Below, in pieces: positions 36,960-49,183 of a stretch of 64,000 bases of DNA (the first letter of the stretch is position 1; every line of letters begins with the position of its first letter). The position numbers and the translations under genes were made by a program. This DNA comes from Polytolypa hystricis UAMH7299 (lineage: Eukaryota > Ascomycota > Eurotiomycetes > Onygenales), in the NCBI GenBank assembly GCA_002573605.1, contig PDNA01000028.1, forward strand, positions 62,001-126,000, read 5' to 3'. The notes beneath the pieces are model-generated. The model was not told the origin of the DNA, did not search any database, and saw nothing but the letters and a program-made list of their open reading frames with translations.

Positions 36960-38222
36960 CTAGTGTTTGGCAACGACTTGGTCGCCGGTCAATTTCTCAA
37001 CTGCCTCTTTGGCCCTGTATTGAGAAAAATAAATCATTAGTTTGCTGCATTACACATGGACAACCAGGGGGAAGGGAATAGACATACATATCACCGAGCG
37101 CAACCATACAAACAGTCTGCCACACGCCCAGTCCAATGCGCGGTGCCACACCCCTATACAACCCCTTGACACCATTACTATTATAAATATACTTCAACGT
37201 CTTCCCAACGGTCAAATTCTTCGGCCGATTCGGATCCTCCTTTTTACTCTGCATCTCGACGCGAATGACCTCGATAGGCTGATTCCACGCCGACAACCCA
37301 CCACCCAAAGCGCTGGCAAGCACCTTCTCATAGCCGGACAATTTGTCGCCTTCGCCTTTGCCCGTGACGCGTCGAATCGCGCTCTCCGCCGCACGACTCA
37401 ATCCAAAGCGCGACCCCCAATTTGTCGTCTGCCGAATGGCCACGGCATTAACACCACGGTTAATACCTCGGATGCCCTCGCGGCGGTAAATGTCCATAAA
37501 CGTGGCGAAGGTGCCGGTGGGTTTGACGCCGGCGGCGGCCATTTTGTGTTTTGTGATTTCGACGGTTTTCATGCAGGTGCAGAAGCCCATGGTGGCATAG
37601 GCTTGGGCGATGCCGCCGGTCATGCCGCCGAGGATGCCGCCTACGAAGTCGTTGGCGCCAAAGGATTTGGCGTAGTATTCGGCTTCGGAGGCGACGAAGA
37701 GGAGCACGGCGCCCTTGGTGGATGCCTCAATCCAGGCCCAGGGAATGAGTCCTTGGTAGTCTGCGACGGTTAGTTTTGGGGATATATAAATAATAAGGGA
37801 GAGAGGGAGGGACTAACAGCCCATAAGTCCACCACGACCCCAAATCCGACTCATGGCTCCGGCGAAATTGTCGGTTCTGTTTGCAGCCATGGTTGTCTTG
37901 ATCACTTCCAGCGGCTGTCGGGGCGTGTTAGCTTGAATCCTTGCCGGTCATTGGCTTTCATGAGCGGAGGAAAAGTACCTGTCCCAGCGTGGTCACCCTG
38001 TATCGCAATCAGCCACTGCGCGCATTCAACAATGGAATAGAAAAAGAGAACGGGAACTACTTACTCGAACAAATTCAAACCCGCGCCAACTACACACGTC
38101 ACACATAATAATTAGCCATACCCTAGTTTATCCCAAGACTAGACTTCTAACTTACGTAGCAAATTGCTAAACTTGACGGGTTTCTTCTCGAGCTGGCGAG
38201 GCGAGCCTGCGGCGGCGGACAT
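36960..38222 (-). CDS. YHM2: Mitochondrial citrate/2-oxoglutarate carrier Yhm2
   Basis: Six exons in transcription order: 38222-38156, 38089-38065 (25 nt), 37997-37979 (19 nt), 37914-37818, 37760-37088 and 37014-36960, give 311 residues. The protein keeps the Yhm2 hallmarks: EVTTLGQPLEVIKTTMAANR, GYYQGLIPWAWIEASTKGA, GGMTGGIAQAYATMGFCTCM, GINRGVNAVAIRQTTNWGS, GGLSAWNQPIEVIRVEMQSK, and a tail GDQVVAKH. This is a mitochondrial-carrier-family protein with three tandem repeats and six helices in the inner membrane. In yeast it exchanges citrate for 2-oxoglutarate, feeding a cytosolic NADPH shuttle, and it also associates with mtDNA. It sits next to citrate synthase, which makes its substrate. The 19- and 25-nt internal exons are easily missed by gene finders. 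Confidence 0.96.
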
Positions 38223-40014
38223 CTCTTGAACACTGGGACGCTGAAAGGGGCCCTGACCAAGGGATGTAAGGGGAGGTGTTGGAAGAAAAGAGAGAGAGAA
38301 AGTGGTTAAGGTGGAATTATGTTGCTGGGTGGGTGTGGCTGGATGGGTTTATTTCCTGCCGCGGCTGTTCGGGGGTTCGGGAGTGAGCTTGTTGGGTTTT
38401 TGGAGCGATGCGGTTTTCTTTTTTTTTTCTGTCACGGGTTTGAAAGTGGTTTGTTAATAAAATCACTCGAAATAGCAGAGAAAGTTGAGTAGACTTTAGA
38501 ATAACAAGAACGAAAGAAATCGACTTGGAAGCAACAGATGTGTGGTTGAGTAAGTAACACGGGGGAGAGGGAGAGAGAGATGGCGCGGAGGAGCCACACC
38601 GAATACCGGGAACGGGTAAACTGAGCCCCCCAATAATCTGGAGTAAGTACAGAGTAGATCTGCCACGGTTTGAATGGTGAACTCCGGAGTCGCATCCCCA
38701 GCAAAAAGCACATGTAAACGGCGATGATGCATCATCACATTATGGCTATGGGCCGATCGGAGTTCTCTTTTTTTCCCCACAAGACCGCGTTTTTCGGGGA
38801 TATAAGGGGGATTCATGGGATATGGATGCTGGTTCATTCCAGCGGGCATGGAGGAAAAAAGTCAAGAAACTTACCGTAGAAACGAGAAAAAAAGTCAATC
38901 AATCAAACCCTTAGATCTGAATAGATAGATAGATAGGAAGGATAGCTTGCTTGTTTGTATTCAACAAAGGATATCTGAAGGGGAGAAACAGAAAAAAAAA
39001 AAAAAAAGGATGCAGCTGAAGAAAAAGCGTCCGAGTCGGAGTCAAGCAAGAGCTGACGTAAGCTGACTTCACCGCCGCTAGCCCCGCTTTGGGTTTAGTT
39101 TCTGTTGGCCTCCTGTTGAGAAAGGGGCGCTATTTCCTATCCGGTCTAGTGCGTAACTGGTTACTTGGAGATTTCCCAACGGTAACTTGTAACTTTCAAT
39201 AGAGAACAAGACAAGAATGAGAGGAGAATCATCGATGATAATGAAGAAATACTCCTGATTATACCACCCATTCCATCCCATCCCAGGCCCTGCAATCCAA
39301 TCCAATCTTGAAAAGAACTCTCTCATCTCACATCACAGCATTAGCACCTTGTTCTCCTTGTTCACCATTGACACCCACCCATCCCGTGCCCCCATGTCTA
39401 CCTCTAGACCTAGGTATATCTTCCCGTCTCACCCTGCATGACGCGAATAAGCATCATACATACATGCCTCGGTACCTTGCTAGAAAAGCTCCAACGAAAC
39501 TTTCCGAGATAATAATAATATAAAAAATAAAAAATACTATCAAGCATCGAAAGTAGCTGGTGTATCAATCAATACTGCGAAACTGCGGCGCTCGTACGGA
39601 GTACAGCAGAAGACATCTTTCGTTGACCGAAGAGAGAGTTGGGATGGAGTAGTGTTATTCATAGCACCAAATAAAGTTACCCGGCATTCGGTCGCCGATC
39701 AAGCCGTTCGTTAACAAAAAGCTACATCCAGGTACCAACACGATGTACATGGACCTGCATAATCAAAAATTACCCCACATGGCGATGATAACCTGATCAA
39801 AGCCACAGCTGCAAAACGAAAATAAACAAAAACATAAAGTTACAATTTTCTATCAAGATATAATAATAAAACGATAAAAAAGCAGATTCTTTTCCCTAGC
39901 AAAATAAACACCCTAGGAAAGAAAACATGAATGGTACATAAAAGGTTTATAAAAAAGGAAAAAGAAAACTCCCCTCTATCTCACTCACACATTCCTAAAT
40001 CGTACAAAAAGCTT
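38223..40014. other. YHM2 promoter and citA 3' flank
   Basis: No gene in about 1.8 kb. It holds a tandem GATA repeat at about 38923-38936, an A-run at 38992-39007, and the motifs TACAGAGTA (38648) and GTACGGAGTAC (39594-39604). The AT-rich part near 39800-39960 probably includes the citA 3' UTR. Confidence 0.6.
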
Positions 40015-41936
40015 TTACAGCTGGGCGCCAACGAGCTTAGCATATGCCTCCGTGCTGAATGACTTGGGTCGCTCAATGGGCATGCCGAGAGCGCGGTCGA
40101 TGATGAGCTGGGGAAGAACGCCGAGGGCGCGGGACACGCCAAACAGGACCGTGTAGTAGTTGGCTTCGGTCAGCCCGTAGTATTGGAGGAGGACACCGCT
40201 GTGGGCGTCAACGTTGGGCCAGGGGTTCTACCGTGATGTTAGCAATCGCCCGATATTCTTCGCGGTAGAGTACTGCGAAAAGAGGAAATACATACCTTGG
40301 TCTTGCCGTGCTCGATCAAGACGGGAGGAGCAATCTTGAACACCTGGCTGACGAGCTTGAACATGGGGTCATCGGGGAGATGGCGGAGGGCAAACTGGCG
40401 CTGAGACACGTAGCGGGGATCGGTCTTGCGGAGCACCGCGTGGCCGTAGCCGGGCACGACGCGGCCGGCGTTGAGGGTAGACCAGAGGTAGTCCTTGATG
40501 GAGATGTCGCTGATGTCGTTGCCAACGACCTTCTTCATCTCCTGTAGCCAGTTGAGGACTTCCTGGTTGGCACTATACGGTTGTTAGCATCTAATGCAAT
40601 AGTATAGGAAACAAAAAGGGAATACGTACAGTCCGTGGAGAGGACCCGCGAGACCGTTGAGACCAGCAGCGAGGGAGAGCATGGGCGAGCTCAGGGCGCT
40701 GCCAACCAAGTGGGTGGCGTGGGCGCTGACATTGCCGCCCTCGTGGTCGGAGTGGATGGTGAGGTACAGACGCATGAGCTCAACAAAGTCCTTGTTCTCG
40801 CCGAATCCGAGCTGGTTGGCCAAGTTGAAGCCGTAATCCTTGTCCTTCTGGACCGGGGCGACCTTGCCGTCCTTGTACACGTTGCGGTAGATCCTGGCAG
40901 CAATGGTGGGAAGCTTGGCGATGAGGTCCATGCTGTCCTCAAAGGTGTACTGCCAGTATTCCTTCTTGTTGATACCCTTGGCATACGCCTTGGCGAAGGC
41001 GGACTCGTGCTCGAGAGCAGTCACAGCAAGCGAGAATTGAGCCATGGGGTGGAGAGTGGACGGGCAGCGGTCGATCAGCTCCTCAACGAACTTGGGGACG
41101 TCGGAGCGGGCAGCCCACTCGGCAGAGAGGCCGCGGACCTGCGCTTCGCTGGGGACCTCGCCGGTGAGCAGGAGCCAGAAGAGACCTGTCCAATGTGAGT
41201 TTGCGCCCGAAAATTAAGCCTATAAATTAGGTAGACTGGTATACACACCTTCTGGGAGAGGCTCTTCACCACCAGGGGCCTTGGGGAGGAGCTCCTGGCA
41301 CTCTTCGATCTGGGGTCCATTGTCAGCACACGCATTTAATTGTAGCCATTGGCGCAAGGATAACCCACAGTCTTTCCACGGAAGCGGATACCATCCATGG
41401 GATCGAGTACGGAGCCCTGTTCGATCACACATGTCAGCTCCGCAAAAATAATCTTCTTTTTCTACTCTGGAAGACAACGCACCTCCCAGACGAGAGACTT
41501 GATGCCACGAGCACCGCCATAAACCTGGTCCAGCGTCACCTCACCGATGACCTTGGAGCCATGTTCCCTGTAGAGTAGTAAAAGAAAGCAATTAGTCCTC
41601 GCATCCATGCAGACCGGTGGTTCCGGCTTCACAGTTTTTTAGTTTTTGTTTTTGCTGGTTGTTGTCTACGTACTTTTTCAACTTCTTGACCTTCTCGATC
41701 TCTGCGGGGAGCTTGTCGGCGAATGTTTCCTTGAGAGACTGTTTGATAGCAGGTTAGATCTATGCTGCATGCTGGGGCCAATGGCAATGGATGGAGGAAG
41801 GGGGGGATGTGATGAGACGGACCTTGGTCTTCGCAGAGTAGCAGCGCAGGCCATTGTAGGCAGCAGACTGAACAATGGGTTTGGAAATGAACGAGGTTCG
41901 CAGGGCAGAGCTGCCCAATCTGAGGGAGGAGGCCAT
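40015..41936 (-). CDS. citA: Mitochondrial citrate synthase
   Basis: Eight exons in transcription order: 41936-41823, 41738-41674, 41567-41483, 41416-41369, 41309-41249, 41185-40630, 40572-40296 and 40227-40015, give 472 residues in frame. The N terminus MASSLRLGSSALRTSF with basic and hydroxylated residues is a mitochondrial presequence. Conserved parts: GGARGIKSLVWEGSVLDP, GIRFRGKT, LPEGLFWLLLTGEVPS, the active-site histidine region LYLTIHSDHEGGNVSAH, GLAGPLHGLANQEVLNW (histidine), VPGYGHAVLRKTDPR (substrate histidine), and the aspartate in PNVDAHSGVLL. It condenses acetyl-CoA and oxaloacetate in the TCA cycle. Close paralogues include 2-methylcitrate synthase; the motif set and presequence alone do not fully exclude it. 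The donor of exon 1 is GTCCGT, a weak match to consensus. Confidence 0.93.
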
Positions 41937-44594
41937 GACAGAGAGAAAATGAATTGAGTGGGGAGCGAGGGAGTGCTCAGAAACCAACAGCAATTGAAGA
42001 GGTGTGGTTGAAGAGAGGAGAGAGAGAGCGAGAGAGCGAGAGCAAGGAGAGAAGAAGAGAGTTTGATGAGGTCAAAAAAAATTGGGCAATGGGCAAAGTT
42101 ACTAGTGGGCTGTCAGCAATTCGACTGGGCGGTATTATTACGTCAATGTCGCAGGGGCCACTCTGCAAAATGTGCAAAAATATGCAAAAATGTGCTGGCC
42201 TCAAAATTACCTGTATATTGTATTACCGCATTACCGGTCATTACGTGCTGAGGAAGCAGCAGCCACTTTCCGGCAACGCAGGTTTCGTTGAGTTCGGGCA
42301 ATTGAATTGATTGTAGCTGATTATTGATTATTATTGCTGCTAATCCTCCATCCCAATGGCAATGGGGACTATGAGTACATGGCTTCTCTTACTATCTACT
42401 AATACCTTGGTATCATTGCTAGCTACTTGCTCCTACATCTAATTAAATTGTTCACGATCCGTTTCTAACAGGGGCGACCCATTCCTCCGGGCGGCTATCG
42501 CGTCTTTACCGGCCGGATTCCGAAGATCAACCACCCACTGTCTTAGTCTGTGCCTGCATCATCATGGAGTAGTAGTGGAATGGAAGCTCCAGTCCTCCGT
42601 AGACAATGTATTATTTGAATTGACTCGACCTCGGGGGGAATTGAACGGCTCACGTGGGGGTACACCGGCATTGTTTCTAGTAGTAGTAAGTATGAGTTGA
42701 ACAAAGCCTGGGAGTTGATATGCTGTGAGAACTTCGACCTTTCTGTTCTTGTAGTGGAGACTGGTTGGTATTTGCAAGTCCGTAATCCCGTTCTCCCCGT
42801 GCACGGCATGATATCATCATCATCCCCATCGCAGGATTACGGCACCTGACTCCGGTAAGAACACCTGGGCAGTGTCCTGACTCCTATCGACCCTTGTGTA
42901 TATCACCGGTAGATCATCTTTTACTTCGCCTCATCGCGAGCGATCTAACGCTTAGTTCCAGAGCATTTTTATATCATTTTGTTGTTCTTGAGCCGGTCCT
43001 ATCCCACCCACATTACCGATACCACTCAAACACTATATGGGCCCACACCCATCCTAGCTGTGGCGGACACGCCTTATGTAGCCCCCGCGTTCCCTTTCTT
43101 GCTCTTGAATTATGCGTTCTAGCGGAGAGGACATTGGCAGCTCTATCTACAGAGTACTCCGTATATACGTGATGAAAGCGAACTACCTTGCCCACAGACT
43201 ATTGTCAGCTGCCTGGGATATGAGTACAGGTAGGTGACATGTACTACTGATGAACTGATGGGTCTTTCTGGTGAGGCTCTTCAAATCCAACACAACAAAC
43301 CCCCATTCATTTTCCTGCTGCAGCCACTTCCATGGGTATGTCTCGACAAGATGGCGAGCTAGGAAAGCAGACACCATTGCTGGACGCGACACAGCGTGAG
43401 GTCGAGGATCTGAATCGCTCTGCAAATACTAGTCCTAGGTCCCAGTGGTAGTAGGCTACACAATGGGCGATAATGGATTCCGGATCTCACTGCAGCTTGC
43501 ATCTTCCAGAGATGCTTCGCACAATGCAACTTTTGTCAGTTGCAGCATTACCTTTCAGCGCATTTATCCCAAGATTAGATAGCCGCAGCATCAGGATTGA
43601 CACCCGTCGCATGGTCAGCTACCCCTGGCTTATTTAGGGGTGGGTTTGCGCAAGAGTTGCATCGAAGGCTTAGTTCTGAAAAGCTGTGTTGTTAGATGAG
43701 AGATGTGAAGCGGCAGCATGGCTAGCAAACATTGCAGTAAATAGCATGATTATTAAGGAGTCAAGAGCCTTCTTCTGAGGAATGCCTTTTCCACAATGCT
43801 TATGGGGGCAGCTTGTAGAATATTCAACAGAATTATCCTCCAAAGCTGTAGTTGTAGACTGAGTACTCTGTAGAACAAAAGTGAACTATATAAAGGTGCA
43901 TAGTTTGCTCTTTCCTGGAAGGAGCCATGTGTTAAGTCACGTGCATACTCAATACAGCTTAGCGCGAAGTTCCCACCCACCACATTTTCTTTTTCTCTCC
44001 AACCTCCTCTCACTTCCTCTTTGTCTTCTTTCTTCTTCTTCTTCATCCTCTATCTCCATTCTCACTTCTCTTCATCCATTTCTCTCTTTCCATCATCATC
44101 AACCTCCCCCACCACATCAGATTTTGTGGTAATTTGGTCGCCATTCGACTTCGTTTCTCTCTAGCTGCCCGCCCGGGCTTGTACTTGTACTTGTATCCGC
44201 TTCTCCGCGGTGACGCGACCTGCCGTAGCTCAGGCGTTGCTTCCCTGCGTGCGAGTCTGTAGTGACCACGTTCGCATCGCGCAGACTATCAAAACTGGGC
44301 CCCAAGTTCATCTCGAAAACTTCATCATATCCGACTTCTAGAGACACCCCATCACTGGACTCATCTAAACACACTCAAATCGACCCCTACTTTTTACCCT
44401 TCTTCGCCAGTAGATAAGAAACAGCTCCGTCAGCCTCAGCCAACAGGCATCATCCATCACGCTTCTTTTTCTTTTCTTAATATTCTCGGGAGATCATCGA
44501 AACCTTATACTCTCTTGTGTTTGCGCCGAGTTTAGGCGGCCCTCGTCGACTTTCAGGTTGATCGGTAGCAAGACCCTCTAAAAGACCTACCATC
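41937..44594. other. Long spacer upstream of citA and the Seb1-like gene
   Basis: About 2.7 kb without a supportable gene. At 42170-42190 ATGCAAAAATATGCAAAAATGTG is a short tandem repeat. The composite motif TACAGAGTACTCCGTA lies at 43148-43163 and TACTCTGTA at 43864. A minus-strand frame at 43183-43425 reads like protein (VETYPWKWLQQENEWGF) but has no known motif. From 43980 to 44120 the plus strand is a long C/T-rich tract, probably the core promoter and leader of the Seb1-like gene. A further leader runs to 44594. Confidence 0.55.
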
Positions 44595-47500
44595 ATGTCC
44601 TCTGCCGTAGCAGAGCTGGATGGCTACCTCCAGTCCATGCTGGCCCTTAAGCCACCTGGAGTATCGGGAACCAAGATTACTAGCATCACCTCGCTCTGTA
44701 TGGCGAACGTCCAGGTAAGACGCCCTCCATTTGCCTTTCCCTCTTCAGCAGATCACGATTCTTCTATCTTTGGCAATACGAGCTAACTTTGTGTGTTTGT
44801 GCTCCCTCTAGTCCGAATCCGTCCTAATCCAGAAAATATATACCCACTTCAAAAAAGCGCCGGCAACACACAAGTTGGGCGTACTCTATGTCGTAGACTC
44901 TGTAACTCGACAGTGGGTAGATCAAACGCGCAAGGCTGGTCAGCAATTAGGCACCGATGCTCCAGATGGAACTTGTGCAGCTGGTGTGAACCGGGTCACT
45001 GCGCTCCTCCCTGTTATCATGAATGACATAATAACCACAGCTCCTGAAGACCAAAAGGTACGCGTACTCTTAGACATGAACAGAAATGAGCAGCCGCAGG
45101 CGTCAGATAACATAGAGACAATGAACGGCATCATCCCATGGCTTTCAGCACTAGCTAAGCCTGGTGATTGTCTTAAAAAAGAGAAACTCTTGTTCTTTGC
45201 AATCCTCAGGGAAACTGCTGTGTATTGCCTTGCTCTTCTCTCATATATTGCCATGCTCGCAGAGGGCTATTGGCATTTCCCTTTCTATTCCCCCAGTCAT
45301 AGATCACATTCGTGGATGCCTCTATTTATTTTCTTTTATGCCCCGTGACTGAATAATCCCACTTACGTATGACGGTTTTTATCAATTTAGGACAAGATCA
45401 AGAAGCTGCTGACTATCTGGGAGCGTTCATGCACCTTCCCCGCTCCTATGCTCACATCTTTCAATGAGAAGTTGAATGCGTCGGCATCTCAAAGTAAGCT
45501 CCCCCTTTGGATTAACGGAAAAATTGCCTCCTCGCCCCTGTCTAGAAAAACAAACACCGTATGATATTCGGACCGCGTCACATTACGCCTGATAACCAGG
45601 GTGCGAAGAGGCTGGCTTGTAGGGCATGTGAACCCAGTTTTCTAATGTATAACGTTTTTTCTATCTTTTAGACGTGGAATCTACAACACCGGAAGGATCA
45701 CCGGCTCCTAGCTTCATTCCCCTACGCGGGCCTCAACAATCACAGCAGCCTCAGCAACAGCAGCAGGCTCCGGCTGGACAAGCTGCAGCCATGCCAGACA
45801 CGACCAGCATTCTAAAAGCTCTAGCGGACATGGCAAAGCAGAATACGACTGCTCCAGCAACCTCGGGAGCTGCAGCGCAAACTAGCCCCAATAGTGTATT
45901 AAGTGCGCCCAGTGCAGTCCCACAGGTCCCGACATCGACCGTAGATCAGACAGCACAGCAACAGCTGCAGCAGCAGACCAACGGCCAAGCGGCTGTAAAC
46001 CCATTTGCGAGCAACCTTGCCAGCCAGCTCGCAGGCTTCAGTAATGCCGCCGCGCAGAATCCAAATATGTTCCAGAACCAGACCCAGCCTGCGGGTCAAC
46101 CTGCGAATCCGCTTGCTATGCCCGCCCAGAATCCGCTTGCTGCTCTGTTGCCGCAGGCCGCGGCTGCTGCCCCCGCCAGTACGATGCCAACCCCAGACGC
46201 TATGCAACAGTTGGGCATGTTACAGCTGTTGGCTGCACAGGGTATCCCACAAGACCAGTGGGCCACAGCGCTGCAGATCTTAAATTTTGCAAACCAGGCT
46301 AATACGGGCGGCATGGGTAATGTCAACCCTGCAGCCTTAGCCGCCGCCTTTGGTGGTCAGCAACCACAACAGCAGCCGCCTAATCAGAATGCTTGGGGTG
46401 CACCCATGCAGGACACTGCGTCACGTGATCATGGTCACGAGCGAGACCGCGAGTATATGCGCTCCCCACCCGGTGGATATCGTCGACGATCGAGGTCTCC
46501 TGGCTGGGATCGACGCCGTGAGGTTTCTCCTCCCCGTCGTCGTGACAGCCCCGTGTACGGAGAGTATCATGGTGATTCTCCTGGACGCAACCGAACAGAT
46601 CCGCGTGACGCACGCGGGCGAAGACCCGATGGCTATCGCCAACGCAGCCCTCCCGGAAGACGTCGTCGAAGCCCGTCCCCGCAGCGCAAAGATTCGTCTC
46701 TCCCTCCCCCAGGACCCAAGGTTCTTGAGTGGGATTATTCGATTGGCCAGGGCAATATCAAAGGTAGGAAATTCAACCTCCGAGGAGACTTGTTCAGATG
46801 CTAACAGTGAATTTTCCATAATAGTGCTTAGCCGTACACTATTTGTTGGTGGCGTAACGTAAGTTCCTCCTTCTATGGTTTATGTTGATTAGATGCTTAC
46901 TATTTTGTTTAGATCTTCCGAAGCACACCTACGAAGCCTCTTTGGTCGTTTCGGGGTGGTTCAAACATGCATTGTCAATACCGATAAGCGACATGCCTTC
47001 GTGAAGATGATTAATCGACCCGATGCCGTCAATGCCCGTGAGGGTATGGAACAGTACAAGTCCGGAGACATGCAGCTTAGGGTAAGTCTGAACTTCAAGC
47101 AAGCAGCGTAAATTTGAATATACTGACTGTGAATTTACAGACACGATGGGGTGTTGGATTCGGTCCTCGCGACTGTAGCGATTACCAGACCGGCGTCAGT
47201 ATTATCCCCATTGAGCGCCTCACCGACGCTGACCGCAAATGGATGTTGACCGCTGAGTATGGTGGAACTGGCGGAAAGTCCATCGAAAGCGGCATGGTAG
47301 TCGAAGAACCAGACATTGAAATCGGCGCTGGTGTCTCTTCAAAGGGTAGGCACTCAACTACAACTGTAATCCACGTAAGCATCGCTAACCCCATGAACAG
47401 CAATCAGCAGACGCATGGCCACTGACCAAGGCGGCAAGCGCGGGCCCATATCTTCCCGCGCAGGCTTCGGCGGCGCTCCTCGTGGCGGCGGCGGAGGCGG

Positions 47501-47804
47501 AGGAGGCCCTGAACACTACCGTCGTGACCACCATCACCGCATGGACCACGACAGCGGATCCGCCCACTCGTCCGGTGGTGCTGGCGGCGCTGGTGACCGC
47601 AGCGGCGACAACTCAGCCAACTCCAACCCGAACGCAATTGGCGTCCCACCCGCCGTCCCCGGCTTTGGATTCCAGTTCCCTGGCATACCCATGTTTCCGT
47701 CTGGGTTTATGCTAGGTGCCGCTGCGGGTGCGCAGACGGGCTCGTCGTCATCGACGCCGACGGGACAGCAGCAGCAACAGCAGGCGCCGGGACAGGGGTC
47801 GTAA
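44595..47804 (+). CDS. Seb1/Nrd1-type CID-RRM RNA-processing factor
   Basis: Eight exons, 44595-44714, 44812-45057, 45391-45493, 45672-46763, 46825-46858 (34 nt), 46913-47081, 47141-47345 and 47401-47804, give 668 residues in phase. Residues 1-156 form a CTD-interacting domain (KIYTHFKKAPATHKLGVLYV, VDSVTRQWV, LLTIWERSCTFP). A Gln/Ala/Pro-rich linker follows, then an arginine/serine-proline block (YRRRSRSPGWDRRR, RSPPGRRRRSPSP). An RRM at about 398-470 has RNP2 as LFVGGV and RNP1 near KRHAFVKMI. Next comes the Nrd1/Seb1-specific TRWGVGFGPRDCSDY segment, then a Gly- and Gln-rich tail. Seb1 and Nrd1 bind the RNA polymerase II CTD and nascent RNA to direct 3'-end formation and termination in the nucleus. 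Confidence 0.92.
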
Positions 47805-48719
47805 AAATTGTCGCTTTTTCTTTTTATGGTATACGCTCTCGCGCGAGGAGGAGATAATCAGGGGTCTTTTTTTCATTATGGTGTAACTTGTGATAACAAA
47901 ATGGGTTCGGTGGTTGGGATTTTGCTTTTGCCCTTTGCTATGTTTTCTGCCTTTTGTGCTTCTCTTGTCATTCCACTACTATTTGTCCTCTTTTCTTTTG
48001 GCGATTGACTCATTATTATTCCTTTTCCCTCTTTTTCCTTTTGGTCTCCGTGTATTATTCTCCCCATTACTGCAGTGTTGCCAGTTACCTGCTGCTTTGT
48101 TTTCTCCTTCTTTACTTTTCTTTTCATTACGGCTTGAGAGAGCCCTTGCCTTCCTGCCTGCCTGCCTGCTAATATCTGCTTTTTTATTTCTTGTCTCTGC
48201 TTTTTCATGTCTTCATGTTTTCATTTCCTGTTTTTTTCCCCTCCTCTCTTGACTCAATAAGCAATTGCACTTGCATTTTTGTAATACTCTTCAAAAAGGA
48301 AATGCAGTTTGGCAAGTGGGCAAGGAAGAAGAGAGTTAGTTAATGAAATTCAGAGGACAAAAGAATCCATATTTTACCATTATTTTGACTTTTATTTGCG
48401 CTGTTGATATGTAAGTAAGTGTAGATTAGACTGATTGAGATCTTCTCAGCTTCTTTTTCTTCTGCCCTTTTTATTTTAAATAAATGCAACTCAATAAATA
48501 GCCTGCATATATATCTATATATCTTACATTTTCAGTACAAACGTGATTTCTTGCAAGAATTGGAGATCTGCGAAATTGAGAAGAGAAAGGAAGAGAGAGG
48601 AATCTAGTTAGAATTTTATTAATTGGTTAAAAGAGTTTATGCCCTCACTAATATCAGACAAAAAAACACTGTCATGAAGGAGGAGAGAAAAATGAAGAGG
48701 AAAAATTATCTCCAAAAAA
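47805..48719. other. 3' flank of Seb1-like gene
   Basis: T-rich, pyrimidine-rich sequence to about 48260, then an AT-rich part. CCTGCCTGCCTGCCTGC at about 48153-48169 is a short tandem repeat. No gene is seen. Confidence 0.6.
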
Positions 48720-48791
48720 TGGAGCTGCAGGGAATCGAACCCTGGACCTCATCCATGCTAAGGATGCATTATACCACTAAACCACAGCCCC
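48720..48791 (-). tRNA. tRNA-Ala (anticodon AGC)
   Basis: Read on the minus strand, the acceptor stem GGGGCTG pairs with CAGCTCC, including the G3-U70 pair that defines alanine tRNAs. The anticodon stem CATCC pairs with GGATG around the loop TTAGCAT, which gives anticodon AGC. The T arm is CAGGG-TTCGATT-CCCTG and the discriminator base is A. It is 72 nt and has no intron. A T-rich stretch (revcomp of CCAAAAAA, 48712-48719) follows the 3' end and can act as the Pol III terminator. Confidence 0.93.
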
Positions 48792-49183
48792 TATTTGTTG
48801 AGATACCGAGCCGCGCTTAGAGTCCAAGAAGTCATTATCTAATCAGTGTATGGCAACTATCATCCGCCCACTATGAAGGAGTTACACCACACCTCAACGG
48901 CAGCACTATTAGAGAGCATATAGTAGTCTAGATGGCTCCATTGTGAGAAAAGGAACGAGCTTCAATCGGCCACAAATGGGCCCTGTACGACGCGCAGGTG
49001 GTCTTTCTAGTGAACCACATATCTATGATAGAATAAACGTCAAACCCCCCAGATGAACCCACTAAACCGAGATTCCTCCCCTCTCCTTCCCATTGCTGTT
49101 TTCTGCTATGACCAGCTTCCGGGAATCCCACCTATTCAACCACATGCATCAAAAATATATACCCAGCCAGACAGATCTTGTTG
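48792..49183. other. Spacer and promoter of the Zn2Cys6 gene
   Basis: About 390 bp separate tRNA-Ala from the transcription-factor start. No coding signal or clear regulatory site is visible. Confidence 0.5.

Noticed and set aside
37042..37773. Plus-strand open frame opposite YHM2
   Set aside because: It is antisense to the large YHM2 exon and reads across splice sites of the real gene.
39..39416. TACCTAGG / CCTAGGTA octamers (39, 3756, 8288, 25845, 39409)
   Set aside because: Five copies against roughly two expected by chance for an 8-mer on both strands is not convincing.
40635..41198. Plus-strand open frame opposite citrate synthase
   Set aside because: It is antisense to the highly conserved citA exon 6, with codon bias reflecting the real gene.
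43183..43425. Minus-strand frame with a protein-like tryptophan-rich stretch
   Set aside because: It is only 80 codons with no family match or splice signals, and lies in a gene-free spacer.
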